Of a stretch of 64,000 nt of DNA, positions 33,544-41,930 are shown piece after piece. The position numbers were made by a program, and so were the translations under genes. The DNA lies in assembly GCA_902763505.1 (NCBI GenBank), contig CACWSO010000003.1, positions 62,001-126,000 of the forward strand. The letters run 5' to 3'. This stretch comes from an uncultured Eubacteriales bacterium. GTDB lineage: Bacteria; Bacillota; Clostridia; Peptostreptococcales; Anaerovoracaceae. The notes beneath the pieces are model-generated. The model was not told the origin of the DNA. It ran no database searches and worked only from the letters and a program-made list of their open reading frames with translations. Position 1 is the stretch's first letter, and the number at the start of each line of letters is the position of its first letter.

Positions 33544-34583
33544 TGAACTTCTGCAGAAAAGCGCTCAAAAAGATCAAACTATTCGTGCTCTACTGGACAC
33601 GGATTGTCTTTGTGCGCAACAATTTCAAAGTTCCATTCCTGACAAAGGTGAGAGCAAACTTAAATGGATATCTGGGCGATCAGTACATCCTCTACGATTT
33701 CAAACACACGGATAAGAACGAGTACCTGTCGGAATTCGATTGGTACCGATCCAGATACATCAACGAACCTTTTGATTTCGCTTTTAACAACAAGGTGGTT
33801 TGCGCAGAGATGCTCAAGCACCACATCCGTTTCTCTCAGAATTACTTCATCATCAACAAGGGCGTGCTCCATGACTTCGAGAACGGCCCGATCAGTTATG
33901 ATGTCGTGTTCGATAAAATCAGAGAAGAAGGAAAACTGGTCATCAAGCCTTTTGCTATGGGCAAAGGCAACGGCGTCCATCTGCTCTCTTACGAGGATGG
34001 GAAATACTACATGGATATGGTGGAAAAGTCGCGAGAGGAACTGGAGATGTATCTGAAGAAACTCAATATGTATGTCTTCTGTGAATATATCCATCAGCAT
34101 CCATATTCAGATCAGCTCTATGATAAGACGACGAATACCATCCGGTTCATCACCATGCGTGACATCGATACCCATGAGATGAAGGTATTCCGCGCCGTGC
34201 AGAGAATCGGCCGCAAAGAGACGATTCCGGTAGATAACGGAAGCAAGGGAGGTCTTGTGGCGAACATTGATCTGGAGACGGGCATGCTCAGCGAGGCCAA
34301 GTGCCTCAAGGAACTGGGATCATGGGAGATTCACCCGGATTCCGGAAATCCAATCAAAGGCGTGGTCATTCCGAACTGGGACGGCATCAAGAAGGAAATA
34401 CTCGACGTATGCAAGAAGATTCCATACATGGATTTCATGGCCTGGGATCTGCTCATCACCGAAGAAGGACCTTGTGTCATAGAAATCAATACATCATCAG
34501 GCATCAACATCATACAGCTGTGGGGAGGACAGAAGCAGGGCGAGCTCGGCGACTTCTTCCGCCATTACAATGTCATTAAATAA
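33540..34583 (+). CDS. ATP-grasp protein of the sugar-transfer-associated type
   Basis: This 347-residue ATP-grasp protein belongs to the group found in polysaccharide loci (ATPgrasp_ST-like). Seen motifs are KLVIKPFAMGKGNGVHLLSY (about residue 129, ATP-binding lysine and glycine loop), FCEYIHQHP (about 180), DNGSKGGLVANID (about 228) and the metal-binding end CVIEINTSSGINIIQLWGG (about 316). The fold makes carboxyl-phosphate intermediates and amide or ester bonds. The substrates are unknown, but attachment of amino acids or other carboxylates to the polymer or its precursors is plausible. It is followed 9 bases later by a larger relative. The start could be ATG 33540 or the adjacent ATG 33543. 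Confidence 0.75.
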   Translation: MMNFCRKALKKIKLFVLYWTRIVFVRNNFKVPFLTKVRANLNGYLGDQYILYDFKHTDKNEYLSEFDWYRSRYINEPFDFAFNNKVVCAEMLKHHIRFSQNYFIINKGVLHDFENGPISYDVVFDKIREEGKLVIKPFAMGKGNGVHLLSYEDGKYYMDMVEKSREELEMYLKKLNMYVFCEYIHQHPYSDQLYDKTTNTIRFITMRDIDTHEMKVFRAVQRIGRKETIPVDNGSKGGLVANIDLETGMLSEAKCLKELGSWEIHPDSGNPIKGVVIPNWDGIKKEILDVCKKIPYMDFMAWDLLITEEGPCVIEINTSSGINIIQLWGGQKQGELGDFFRHYNVIK

Positions 34584-34592
34584 GGAACACCC

Positions 34593-36452
34593 ATGGGCAT
34601 TCTCAACAAAATATACATGTACATATATATTTTTATTCCTTCCGCAAAGGGTGTAAATACCATGTCCGCCAAGGCATGGTATAAAAAAATGCAGAGGAAT
34701 AAAAAACAGGACAAGAAGCATACGCTGGCACAGAAGAAACGCGCCTATAAGGCCGGTTATATGCCGGAACATGTGGACCGGTTTGGCATTTCAGATGAAA
34801 GAAACAGAATCTCCGAGAGGGAATACACCTATCTGCAGCCGATCAACGGCATCTATAGCAAGTGGCTTTCGAGTAATGAAATCGCAAAGACGATTTATTA
34901 TCCATTCACAGATATGATAGATACTGAAGCAGATACGGAAGGAAAGAAGCTGCTTCGTCTGATTGTGACCAACGATAAAGGTTATTATCCTGAAATCACA
35001 GAGACATATTATATTTGCAAAGAAGATGGAAGAACCATTAGTGAGGCTGTGGAAAAAAGCAGCATTGCAGATTGGGATCACTTGGAAAAAACCATCATAA
35101 AAATGGCTCGTTTTACACCGCAGATCGAGTTCTTCGCCGTTGACTTGTTGGATGGAAAGATCGTAAACTTTACCAATGCTCCTGTCTATCCACAGGATTT
35201 TCTCTATAGTGAAGATACCGTTCGATTCCTGAAGGGTAAAGTGCAGGAAAGGGTCATCATGGCCAAAGACAAGAGCCTGCGTATCAGCAATGCCAAGCAG
35301 AGAATCAAGTGGAAGTCCAGACAGCTTTTTACGGCAGCCTTCTTCCCAAAGGATATGATGGCTTATCTGGGACCGAGATGGGTGAAGGAAGTCGTCACGG
35401 ATTTCTTCAGCAAAAGCAGTGCAAGCTTTAAGACGAAGATGTGGGCGTACCGACACGGATTTCTGTCCTACAGAATCAGCCAGTACGGAATCACAGAGGA
35501 AAACTACCCGGAGCACATCTCTGATTTTGAGTACAAGTGGCTGCGTCACATTAATGGTGATTACAGGGTGCTTTTTGAAGACAAAATCACGATCAAATAT
35601 GTGGTGAATCAGTTCAAAGAGTGCTTCCCGGATTATTATTACCACATCAAGACGAAAAACGGAGAGAATATCATCATCCCGATGATGGACTGTCCGGAAC
35701 AATATGGCAACACCTACGAGGATATTCTCGCTTTGGCAAAAGAGAAGGGCGTACTCGCTATGAAGCCTGACGAGGGGTCACATGGTAACGGGTTCTTCAA
35801 GCTCTCCTACGAGGACGGTCAGTTCTATCTGAATTTCGATAAAGCATCGGAACAGGAAATCATCGAAATCCTAAAAAATCCGGAAAACCAGTATCTCGTT
35901 ACGGAATACATCAAAAATAACGAGCAGTTTAAGGCCATCTATCCTGGCGCGGTCAATACGATTCGCATGATTGTATTCAAAGAAGACGGCGTAACGCCGC
36001 AGATTGGAAATGTTTACATGCGCTTCGGTTCCAAAGCGACCGGCGCTGTAGACAATATGGGCGCCGGCGGCATATTCGTTCAGGTGGATAAGGATACGGG
36101 GTGGTACCATGATGCGAAGATCATCACAAGGAACTCCATTGAGCCTTGCCCGAATCATCCGGATACAGGGGTACTGATGGAAGGATATATTCCTCACTAC
36201 CAACAGGTTAGAGAAACAATCCTGGCGATTGCCGCAAGTATTCCTGAAATGGAATACTTCGGATTTGACGTAGCTGTCACTGAAGATGGTGTAAAATTGC
36301 CGGAGATAAACAGATTTCCGGATTATCCAAAGATTGAAACTCTGAGTCCGGAAACCATGCATTACTTATTGAAAAAACTTGATGAGAAAAAGCGCAGATG
36401 CGGCTACGACAAGAAACCTTGCCGGAAGCTGGTGCATCTTCCAAAACGCTGA
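34593..36452 (+). CDS. Large ATP-grasp protein with duplicated, partly degenerate N-terminal copy
   Basis: The 619-residue protein has a complete ATP-grasp module in its second half: recognition segment YGITEENYPEHISDFEYKWL near residue 296, ATP-binding MKPDEGSHGNGFFKLSYEDG near 390, DNMGAGGIFVQVD near 488, and the metal-binding end KLPEINRFPDYP near 569. The first 215 residues repeat the flanking parts of this module (FGISDERNRISEREYTYLQ; TIIKMARFTPQIEFFAVDLL) but skip the ATP-binding middle and lack the Glu/Asn pair. They thus look like a collapsed second copy, perhaps used for binding. The start has AAGGA six bases upstream. The function is unknown; its location suggests modification of the surface glycopolymer. 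Confidence 0.75.
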   Translation: MGILNKIYMYIYIFIPSAKGVNTMSAKAWYKKMQRNKKQDKKHTLAQKKRAYKAGYMPEHVDRFGISDERNRISEREYTYLQPINGIYSKWLSSNEIAKTIYYPFTDMIDTEADTEGKKLLRLIVTNDKGYYPEITETYYICKEDGRTISEAVEKSSIADWDHLEKTIIKMARFTPQIEFFAVDLLDGKIVNFTNAPVYPQDFLYSEDTVRFLKGKVQERVIMAKDKSLRISNAKQRIKWKSRQLFTAAFFPKDMMAYLGPRWVKEVVTDFFSKSSASFKTKMWAYRHGFLSYRISQYGITEENYPEHISDFEYKWLRHINGDYRVLFEDKITIKYVVNQFKECFPDYYYHIKTKNGENIIIPMMDCPEQYGNTYEDILALAKEKGVLAMKPDEGSHGNGFFKLSYEDGQFYLNFDKASEQEIIEILKNPENQYLVTEYIKNNEQFKAIYPGAVNTIRMIVFKEDGVTPQIGNVYMRFGSKATGAVDNMGAGGIFVQVDKDTGWYHDAKIITRNSIEPCPNHPDTGVLMEGYIPHYQQVRETILAIAASIPEMEYFGFDVAVTEDGVKLPEINRFPDYPKIETLSPETMHYLLKKLDEKKRRCGYDKKPCRKLVHLPKR

Positions 36453-36453
36453 T

Positions 36454-36478
36454 AAAAAGGGCTGCTAGGCAGCCCTTT
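36454..36478. terminator. Shared terminator between convergent genes
   Basis: AAAGGGCTGC at 36456-36465 pairs perfectly with GCAGCCCTTT at 36469-36478 around a three-base loop. On the minus strand the hairpin runs into a stretch of five T residues (complement of 36454-36458), so it is best as the terminator of the minus-strand gene. On the plus strand it has only a short T tract but lies directly after the stop codon of the large ATP-grasp gene. Confidence 0.8.
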
Positions 36479-36483
36479 CTGAA

Positions 36484-37986
36484 TCAGTACAAATCGCCTG
36501 TGAAACCGACGAGGTCGAGCAGGCTTTTTTTTGCACCCAGATTCCTAGTGCTCTGCTGCCCCAGGAATTGTGTGATGGAATTGCCTTCCACGATGACCCA
36601 TTTGCAGTCTTCTGTATAGGTCAGATCCCAACCAATATACGAGAAGCCTGGGATCTTTGAGGAGATTATCCTGCCGAGCGCCAGTGCTTCTTCCCATGCC
36701 GGCAGCTGGTAGCCCTCAATGGTGATACCTGTATAAGGGTGGGTGTCGTATCTTCTTCCTTTTTCGTCGATACCATTGCTTTCGAAAAATCCTTTTTCAT
36801 CATTGACAGCCGCGAAGATACCGCCTGCGCCGCCGTTGTCGACGAAGGAACCCTTCTGTCCGATTTTCATGAAACACTTCTGGACATGTGTTTCTGTTCC
36901 ATCGAAGTAAGTGATCAGTCGAACGGTATTAACGGAGTCCGGATTCAGAGCGCTGATGACAGGATGCGCTTTAATCAGGCCCTCACAGATAAATCCATCG
37001 GGACTTTCCGCCAGAAGACTTTTGAACAATTGCTTCAAATCGCCTTCTGCTTTATATGGAACAACACCTCTGCCCATAGAATCGAAGTCCAGCTTGCGGA
37101 CGAATTCATGGTTTTCATGACAGAAGCTTTCGAACTTCTCAAAGTCTGTTTCCGATGAGATGTGGATCATATCCCGGCCGTAATAAGGAGCGAGATATTG
37201 ATAAGTGATATATTTATTATCTAAATTGTCTGCCTGGGACATATCGTTGACAGAGTTTAATACAACAGCACGCTCCTCTTCGTTGATAAATGCGCGTCTC
37301 TCAGGGAGGGTCTTGCTGATGAAATCAAACATAATGTATTCCACATTGTTGAACTTCAGCAGAGACCGCACTGATTCCATATCAATGGCTACCTTGCGGA
37401 GACGAGGCTTATCTTCGGTAATGCCCGGATAAGCAGGTTCCAGTTTTTCTGCGCTGGCTTCGATCAAGCTGTCGGGTACGATTGTGTTCATGATTTGCTC
37501 AAATTCCTGCAGTTCACTTGCAACATCGTCATAGGACAACTCTTCTTTGTCGATTTTCTTGAAGCTTTCGCGTAAGTTGTCAATGAGCTCCTGCCGTCTT
37601 GTCAGCGTGCGGACGAAGTCTTCTGCCTCTTCATCATTGAGCCGGAACATCTCAAACCTGTCATATACGAAGGATGTGATGTAATACAGTCCCAGATCGT
37701 TAAGCGCACGGATTTTTTCGGCGATTTCTTCTCTTGTCATGCCAGTTTCATCCATAATGTGTTTGACGGCGCGTTCCTTTCGGTTGTGGTTGCCATCAGT
37801 CTTCTTGGATTCACGGGCCTGTTGGGTGAGAGACATCTTCCAAAACTCACGCTGATAATACTCCCTAAATGTGACGCCGAATTTCTTCTTGGTCATGTTC
37901 ATCTTTTTGGCAGTTGCAATCAACCCTTCGCCTGATGCTTTTGAGACTAAACGTACGTATTCAAATCTTCTTGAAGTGTTACCCAT
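36484..37986 (-). CDS. ATP-grasp protein of the sugar-transfer-associated type
   Basis: This is the only minus-strand gene. The start is taken at 37986 (MGNTSRRFE), because an AGAGGAA ribosome binding site lies just upstream; a longer frame adds about 54 residues without such support. The 500-residue product has a helical N-terminal part of about 240 residues, then an ATP-grasp module with VPYKAEGDLKQLFKSLL, FICEGLIKAHPVISALN, DNGGAGGIFAAVND and the metal-binding end WVIVEGNSITQFLGQQ. The C-terminal half resembles that of the preceding + strand protein. It is divergent from the licD-family gene, with which it shares a 96-bp promoter region. The opposite orientation may mean separate regulation or later insertion. 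Confidence 0.75.
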   Translation of the reverse strand: MGNTSRRFEYVRLVSKASGEGLIATAKKMNMTKKKFGVTFREYYQREFWKMSLTQQARESKKTDGNHNRKERAVKHIMDETGMTREEIAEKIRALNDLGLYYITSFVYDRFEMFRLNDEEAEDFVRTLTRRQELIDNLRESFKKIDKEELSYDDVASELQEFEQIMNTIVPDSLIEASAEKLEPAYPGITEDKPRLRKVAIDMESVRSLLKFNNVEYIMFDFISKTLPERRAFINEEERAVVLNSVNDMSQADNLDNKYITYQYLAPYYGRDMIHISSETDFEKFESFCHENHEFVRKLDFDSMGRGVVPYKAEGDLKQLFKSLLAESPDGFICEGLIKAHPVISALNPDSVNTVRLITYFDGTETHVQKCFMKIGQKGSFVDNGGAGGIFAAVNDEKGFFESNGIDEKGRRYDTHPYTGITIEGYQLPAWEEALALGRIISSKIPGFSYIGWDLTYTEDCKWVIVEGNSITQFLGQQSTRNLGAKKSLLDLVGFTGDLY

Positions 37987-38054
37987 ATATTGATTCCTCT
38001 CTGTGCGGATGGCATCGGTGATACACAAAAAGTATATCATGATTGGGGTGGTGA

Positions 38055-38063
38055 TGGTATAAT
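38055..38063 (+). promoter_or_regulatory. Candidate extended -10 promoter of the licD-family gene
   Basis: TGGTATAAT at 38055-38063 is a perfect extended -10, 19 bases before the start codon at 38083; GGAGG at 38070-38074 is the ribosome binding site. A clear -35 is not seen. Transcription would start at or just before the GGAGG, giving an unusually short leader. The region is divergent from the minus-strand ATP-grasp gene. Confidence 0.5.
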
Positions 38064-38082
38064 TAAATTGGAGGTTTATAAC

Positions 38083-39828
38083 ATGACTGATTTGCAGGAA
38101 AGAATGCTGCTCCTTCTCAAGGAGATCGATGAAATCTGCAGAAAACATGAAATCAAATACTTTCTTTTTGCCGGGACTGCACTAGGCGCAGCAAGGCACA
38201 AAGGCTTCATTCCATGGGATGATGATACGGACATTATCATGGATTTGCAGAACTACGAACGTTTTCTGGGCATCATCAAAGAGGAGCTGCCGGAAGACAG
38301 AGCCATCGACTGGGTGACCGAGGATCCTGAGTATTTGTTTACGTATGCCAGATATATCGACACCAGTTCCACAGCCCTTCAGCGGCACACCGTTTTTGGC
38401 GGCTGCAAACCAGGCGTGAAAGTAGATATTTTCTGCGCAGTGCCGACGTTTTCGGATGAAGCGCTTCGTGAAAAGCACAAGATGGATGTGCTCGGATTCG
38501 CCGAGGTTCTGTGTACCACAGGAAGAATGGGGATGTATCGTCCAACGGGATTCTACGGCGTATTTGAACGGGAGAAGAAAAAACTGCAGAGGGCCGGCAG
38601 AAAGCAATATATCGAGGACAACCTTCATGAACTGATGCATCGGGCGGATGGAGAAACAGAGAAATGTCTACTCTTCTCCGGCATGATGTCGAACACGAAG
38701 ACCTATGACAGCTGTATCTTTGACGAAGCAGTCTACGTACCTTATGAAGATACACAGCTGCCGATTTCCAAATACAATGATCTGTTCACCACGCAGCACA
38801 TTGCTGAAAGCTGGCCGGATCTGCCGCCGCATCTGGAGAGACCGCGGCATATGATGTTCGTCGATTTGGACAAACCATATCCGGTCTATATGGAACGGCT
38901 CTTCCATCAGGCCGATGCGAAGAAAGCGAAAGAAGCCTCCATCAAACGAAAGGAAAACAATCTCTTTGAAAGAGAAGAATACCGTGATGTTCTGATCAAC
39001 AATCAAAAGATCCGGAATCTGGTTGTGGAGATGGATGTAAAAGAGCGCTTCGCAAGACGTGATCCGGAGCTATCTGCCGACCAGATGGCAGAGATGCTCG
39101 ACAGATATATTGATGCGCAGATGGAGGGCCTGAACAAGACTTTCGGTCTCTGCGTTGACGCAGGAGATGAAATCCTGCATACGGCGCTCAATACATTAAT
39201 CGAACTCGGCAGATACTATGATGCGAAATCCATTATCCGGACTTGCACCGCAGCAGGCGCAATCAGCGCAGATGATGCCTTTGCGAAAGGAATCACGGCA
39301 AAAGCGGATCGCAGCGCAGCGATGATGGAAGCCGCATTCCGGTACGGAAACCGCGCGGAGGCAAAAGAACTGCTGGAAGCCGCGGAAGAACTGCAAGGCA
39401 CAGTCCCTTATCAAGCTGTCCAATATTGGCTGGAGCAGGGGGAAGGCGTGCCGGGATACAAGGCGTATTTGAAAGCCTTCGGAGAACCAAAGAACGGATT
39501 TGTCCTCCAGGAGATGATTGAGGATGGCATGCCAATCGACAGCATCTTCGAAGTAGAGGAAACAGAGACGCCTTCTTCCAGCACAACGATGCTTCGGACG
39601 ACGGTCAACGCTCTCATGACCGGGAAGCCTGCGAAAAAGCCGAACCTGTGGAGCGATGCAGTGACGCAGACAGCATTTGTGAAAGAGGCAGAACAGCGCG
39701 GGTTACTGTCAAAACAGAACAAGAAACGGTATAAGAAATATAGGCTTTGGAAGAAGATGAAGAAGCAGAAGGCGGAAGACATCTTCAACGCTTATGCGAA
39801 AACTTTTGTAGAATTGGAACAGATTTAG
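38083..39828 (+). CDS. LicD-family phosphotransferase with long C-terminal extension
   Basis: The 581-residue product starts at ATG 38083 with GGAGG 8 bases upstream. Residues 20-60 carry the LicD nucleotidyltransferase-fold signature FAGTALGAARHKGFIPWDDDTDI, and the LicD region continues to about residue 240 with DKPYPVYMERLFHQ near its end. LicD enzymes move phosphocholine (or related phospho-alcohols) from a CDP donor to teichoic acids and glycans. No choline kinase or transporter is visible, so the moved group may be something else. The remaining 330 residues are helical and unassigned: DPELSADQMAEMLDRYIDAQ, then repeat-like Ala/Glu-rich helices reminiscent of tetratricopeptide-type modules. 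It is followed after 9 bases by the Mur-ligase-like gene. Confidence 0.8.
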   Translation: MTDLQERMLLLLKEIDEICRKHEIKYFLFAGTALGAARHKGFIPWDDDTDIIMDLQNYERFLGIIKEELPEDRAIDWVTEDPEYLFTYARYIDTSSTALQRHTVFGGCKPGVKVDIFCAVPTFSDEALREKHKMDVLGFAEVLCTTGRMGMYRPTGFYGVFEREKKKLQRAGRKQYIEDNLHELMHRADGETEKCLLFSGMMSNTKTYDSCIFDEAVYVPYEDTQLPISKYNDLFTTQHIAESWPDLPPHLERPRHMMFVDLDKPYPVYMERLFHQADAKKAKEASIKRKENNLFEREEYRDVLINNQKIRNLVVEMDVKERFARRDPELSADQMAEMLDRYIDAQMEGLNKTFGLCVDAGDEILHTALNTLIELGRYYDAKSIIRTCTAAGAISADDAFAKGITAKADRSAAMMEAAFRYGNRAEAKELLEAAEELQGTVPYQAVQYWLEQGEGVPGYKAYLKAFGEPKNGFVLQEMIEDGMPIDSIFEVEETETPSSSTTMLRTTVNALMTGKPAKKPNLWSDAVTQTAFVKEAEQRGLLSKQNKKRYKKYRLWKKMKKQKAEDIFNAYAKTFVELEQI

Positions 39829-39837
39829 AAGAGAACC

Positions 39838-41844
39838 ATGAACGCAGTCAAAAAGAAACTAAGAACCATTTATAAGCGCAACATCGACATAGATGAAACG
39901 TTCACAGATGTCGTGAAACGGAAACTATCGACAAATGGATATGTCAAACAGAAGCTGACAGGCGGAAGCAGCACTCAGAATAAAGTCGATGAGACAGTGG
40001 GAAGCCTATGCAGCAAACTGGGAGTCGATATTCCTAAAGAGTTTAAGTGGGCTGACGCCAATACACCTGTGAATAGAGTCTGCTATGCAGTATCTTTGCT
40101 TAAGGAAGGAGAAGCGCTGTTCCTTTCTAACAGGAGAACGGAGTTCTATCCGAGTATTCTGAAGAGCGCTATAGCGAAAGGTGTCGTCGTCATCTTCGCC
40201 GATCCTGAGTATTTCGCCAAATCAGAAGCAGATGCAGAGCCGTATCCAATCATCTTCGTGAAAGATGGTATGCAGAAGTTTCGGGATTACTATGCGCCAT
40301 ACCGTAAAGCTTATAAGGGAACAGTCATCGGCATTACCGGCTCCGTTGGAAAGACAACAACAAAAGGGTATGTCAGCGCTGTCGTAAGACAGAAGTATCC
40401 GACATTCACAAACAGTTTTAATTACAATTCCAGCCATAATGTAGCAGAAAATATTCTGAACAAGGCGACCCCAGGGTATAAAGCTTTTATCCAGGAAATT
40501 GGGGGCGGAAGCATCAATGCGGTGAAAAATTCATCAGAGATTCTGAAACCGGACATCGCCATCGTCACCAATGTCAAACCGCATCATCTGAATAATTACA
40601 AGACCATTGAGAACGTCTTCGATGACAAAATCTATCTGGTAAGAAATATGACGCCGGGCGGCACAGCGGTTGTCAACTTCGATGATAACAGACTGGCAGA
40701 GTATTCCTATGAATGCAATGTCGTCTCCTTCGGCATCGAAACAGAGCGTGATGTTGACTACCGAGCAGTGAATATTGAACAGATTGGCAACATTCTCAAG
40801 ATGGATGTTGTTCACGAAGGTAAGGCGACAACTGTGGAGTCGACTATCACAGGAAAGCACAACGCCTACAATATTCTGGCTGCTTTCGCAGTGGGCAAGA
40901 TCATGCACATCAAAGAAGAGGATATTATCGAGGGGATTCGCGAGTACAGCGCTTCCGGCACACGGCAGAACGTAGTGCAGTATGGTGGCAACGCTTTGTT
41001 CATGGACTGCTATAACGTCTGCAATGAAACCATCATCAAGTCGGTGGAGATTCTAGAGGAAATGGAAGTCCCGGAAGGCGGCAGAAGAATCGCTATCGTC
41101 GGTGGCGAAAATAAGCTGGGCGATATGAGAGTCGAAAAGACAGAGGAACTGGGCATGGAACTTGCCAAGTCCAAAGTAGACAGAATCGTATGTTTCGGCA
41201 GCGACAATATGGAGGAAAGTGCTCTGAACCGTTTCGGTGACGCCCCAAAACTCTATGAAACACTAATTGCCAATGGCTTTGAGAATACAGATCTTGTATT
41301 AGGCTTTGACAATCTCGTCGAGTACATGGAGAAAGAAATCGAGCCGAACGACGCAGTCTTGTTCAAATGCATCGTCTATCTGAATATGGCGGCAGCAATC
41401 GATAAGGTGTTCGGCACCGGATACTGCCTCGGCCAGAAGGAATCCCGCAGAGGGCGCAAAAGCAAGACAATAGACGGATTTACAGGTATCGTGCTCAAGG
41501 ATATGAACGAAGCGTATATTACGGATGTCAGCGATAAGCTGCTCACATCGAAATTCGTCAAAATCCCTGACGAGTTTGATGGGTATCCGATCTTCGCACT
41601 TAAAAAAGGCTTGTTTGCCTATTCGGATGTGGAAAAAGTGGATTTGGGCAGCTCCGTTCAGCACATCGGTATCGGCGCATTCCGCGGCTGCAAGAAACTG
41701 CAGGAAGTCATCATTCCGGATTCCGTGAAATACATTCGATCCGGTGCCTTCAAAGAGTGCAAAAAACTCAAGTCTGTCAAGCTTGGAACAGGTATTGTGC
41801 AGGTCGACAAAGAAGCGTTCGAACCATGGACGGAAATCAGATAA
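39838..41844 (+). CDS. Mur-ligase-like protein fused to C-terminal BspA-type leucine-rich repeats
   Basis: The 668-residue protein has a Mur-ligase core with the P-loop VIGITGSVGKTTTKGY (about residues 162-177), a following NSFNYNSSHNVAENILNK segment and the central/C-terminal parts (VTNVKPHHLNNYKTIENVFDDK; GKHNAYNILAAFAVG, about 340; FMDCYNVCNE and GGENKLGDM later). The order resembles MurF more than MurC/D. The last 100 residues (about 570-668) are three LRR_5/BspA repeats (VQHIGIGAFRGCKKLQEVII, VKYIRSGAFKECKKLKSVKL). No signal peptide is seen, so these extracellular-type repeats seem to be cytosolic. It probably makes an amide bond to a wall or polymer precursor; the substrate is unknown. 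It is in the same direction as licD, 9 bases apart. Confidence 0.8.
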   Translation: MNAVKKKLRTIYKRNIDIDETFTDVVKRKLSTNGYVKQKLTGGSSTQNKVDETVGSLCSKLGVDIPKEFKWADANTPVNRVCYAVSLLKEGEALFLSNRRTEFYPSILKSAIAKGVVVIFADPEYFAKSEADAEPYPIIFVKDGMQKFRDYYAPYRKAYKGTVIGITGSVGKTTTKGYVSAVVRQKYPTFTNSFNYNSSHNVAENILNKATPGYKAFIQEIGGGSINAVKNSSEILKPDIAIVTNVKPHHLNNYKTIENVFDDKIYLVRNMTPGGTAVVNFDDNRLAEYSYECNVVSFGIETERDVDYRAVNIEQIGNILKMDVVHEGKATTVESTITGKHNAYNILAAFAVGKIMHIKEEDIIEGIREYSASGTRQNVVQYGGNALFMDCYNVCNETIIKSVEILEEMEVPEGGRRIAIVGGENKLGDMRVEKTEELGMELAKSKVDRIVCFGSDNMEESALNRFGDAPKLYETLIANGFENTDLVLGFDNLVEYMEKEIEPNDAVLFKCIVYLNMAAAIDKVFGTGYCLGQKESRRGRKSKTIDGFTGIVLKDMNEAYITDVSDKLLTSKFVKIPDEFDGYPIFALKKGLFAYSDVEKVDLGSSVQHIGIGAFRGCKKLQEVIIPDSVKYIRSGAFKECKKLKSVKLGTGIVQVDKEAFEPWTEIR

Positions 41845-41849
41845 AACAC

Positions 41850-41878
41850 TTTATTTTATGGGAAAAATAAGGTATAAT
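41850..41878 (+). promoter_or_regulatory. Candidate promoter of the L,D-transpeptidase gene
   Basis: TATAAT at 41873-41878 lies 53 bases before the start at 41931. Seventeen bases upstream is a weak -35-like TTTATT (41850-41855). The 86-base gap after the Mur-ligase gene is strongly AT-rich, and this is the only promoter-like element in it. Confidence 0.5.
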
Positions 41879-41930
41879 AATAAAGCTAGTTAAAACGATA
41901 GTGAAAGAGGTTTTAGAGGGAGTTCACATT

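Noticed and set aside
36484-38148. Longer minus-strand frame beginning at 38148 for the ATP-grasp gene
   Set aside because: The extra N-terminal residues run through the divergent promoter and into the licD coding sequence and lack a ribosome binding site; MGNTSRRFE at 37986 has AGAGGAA upstream.
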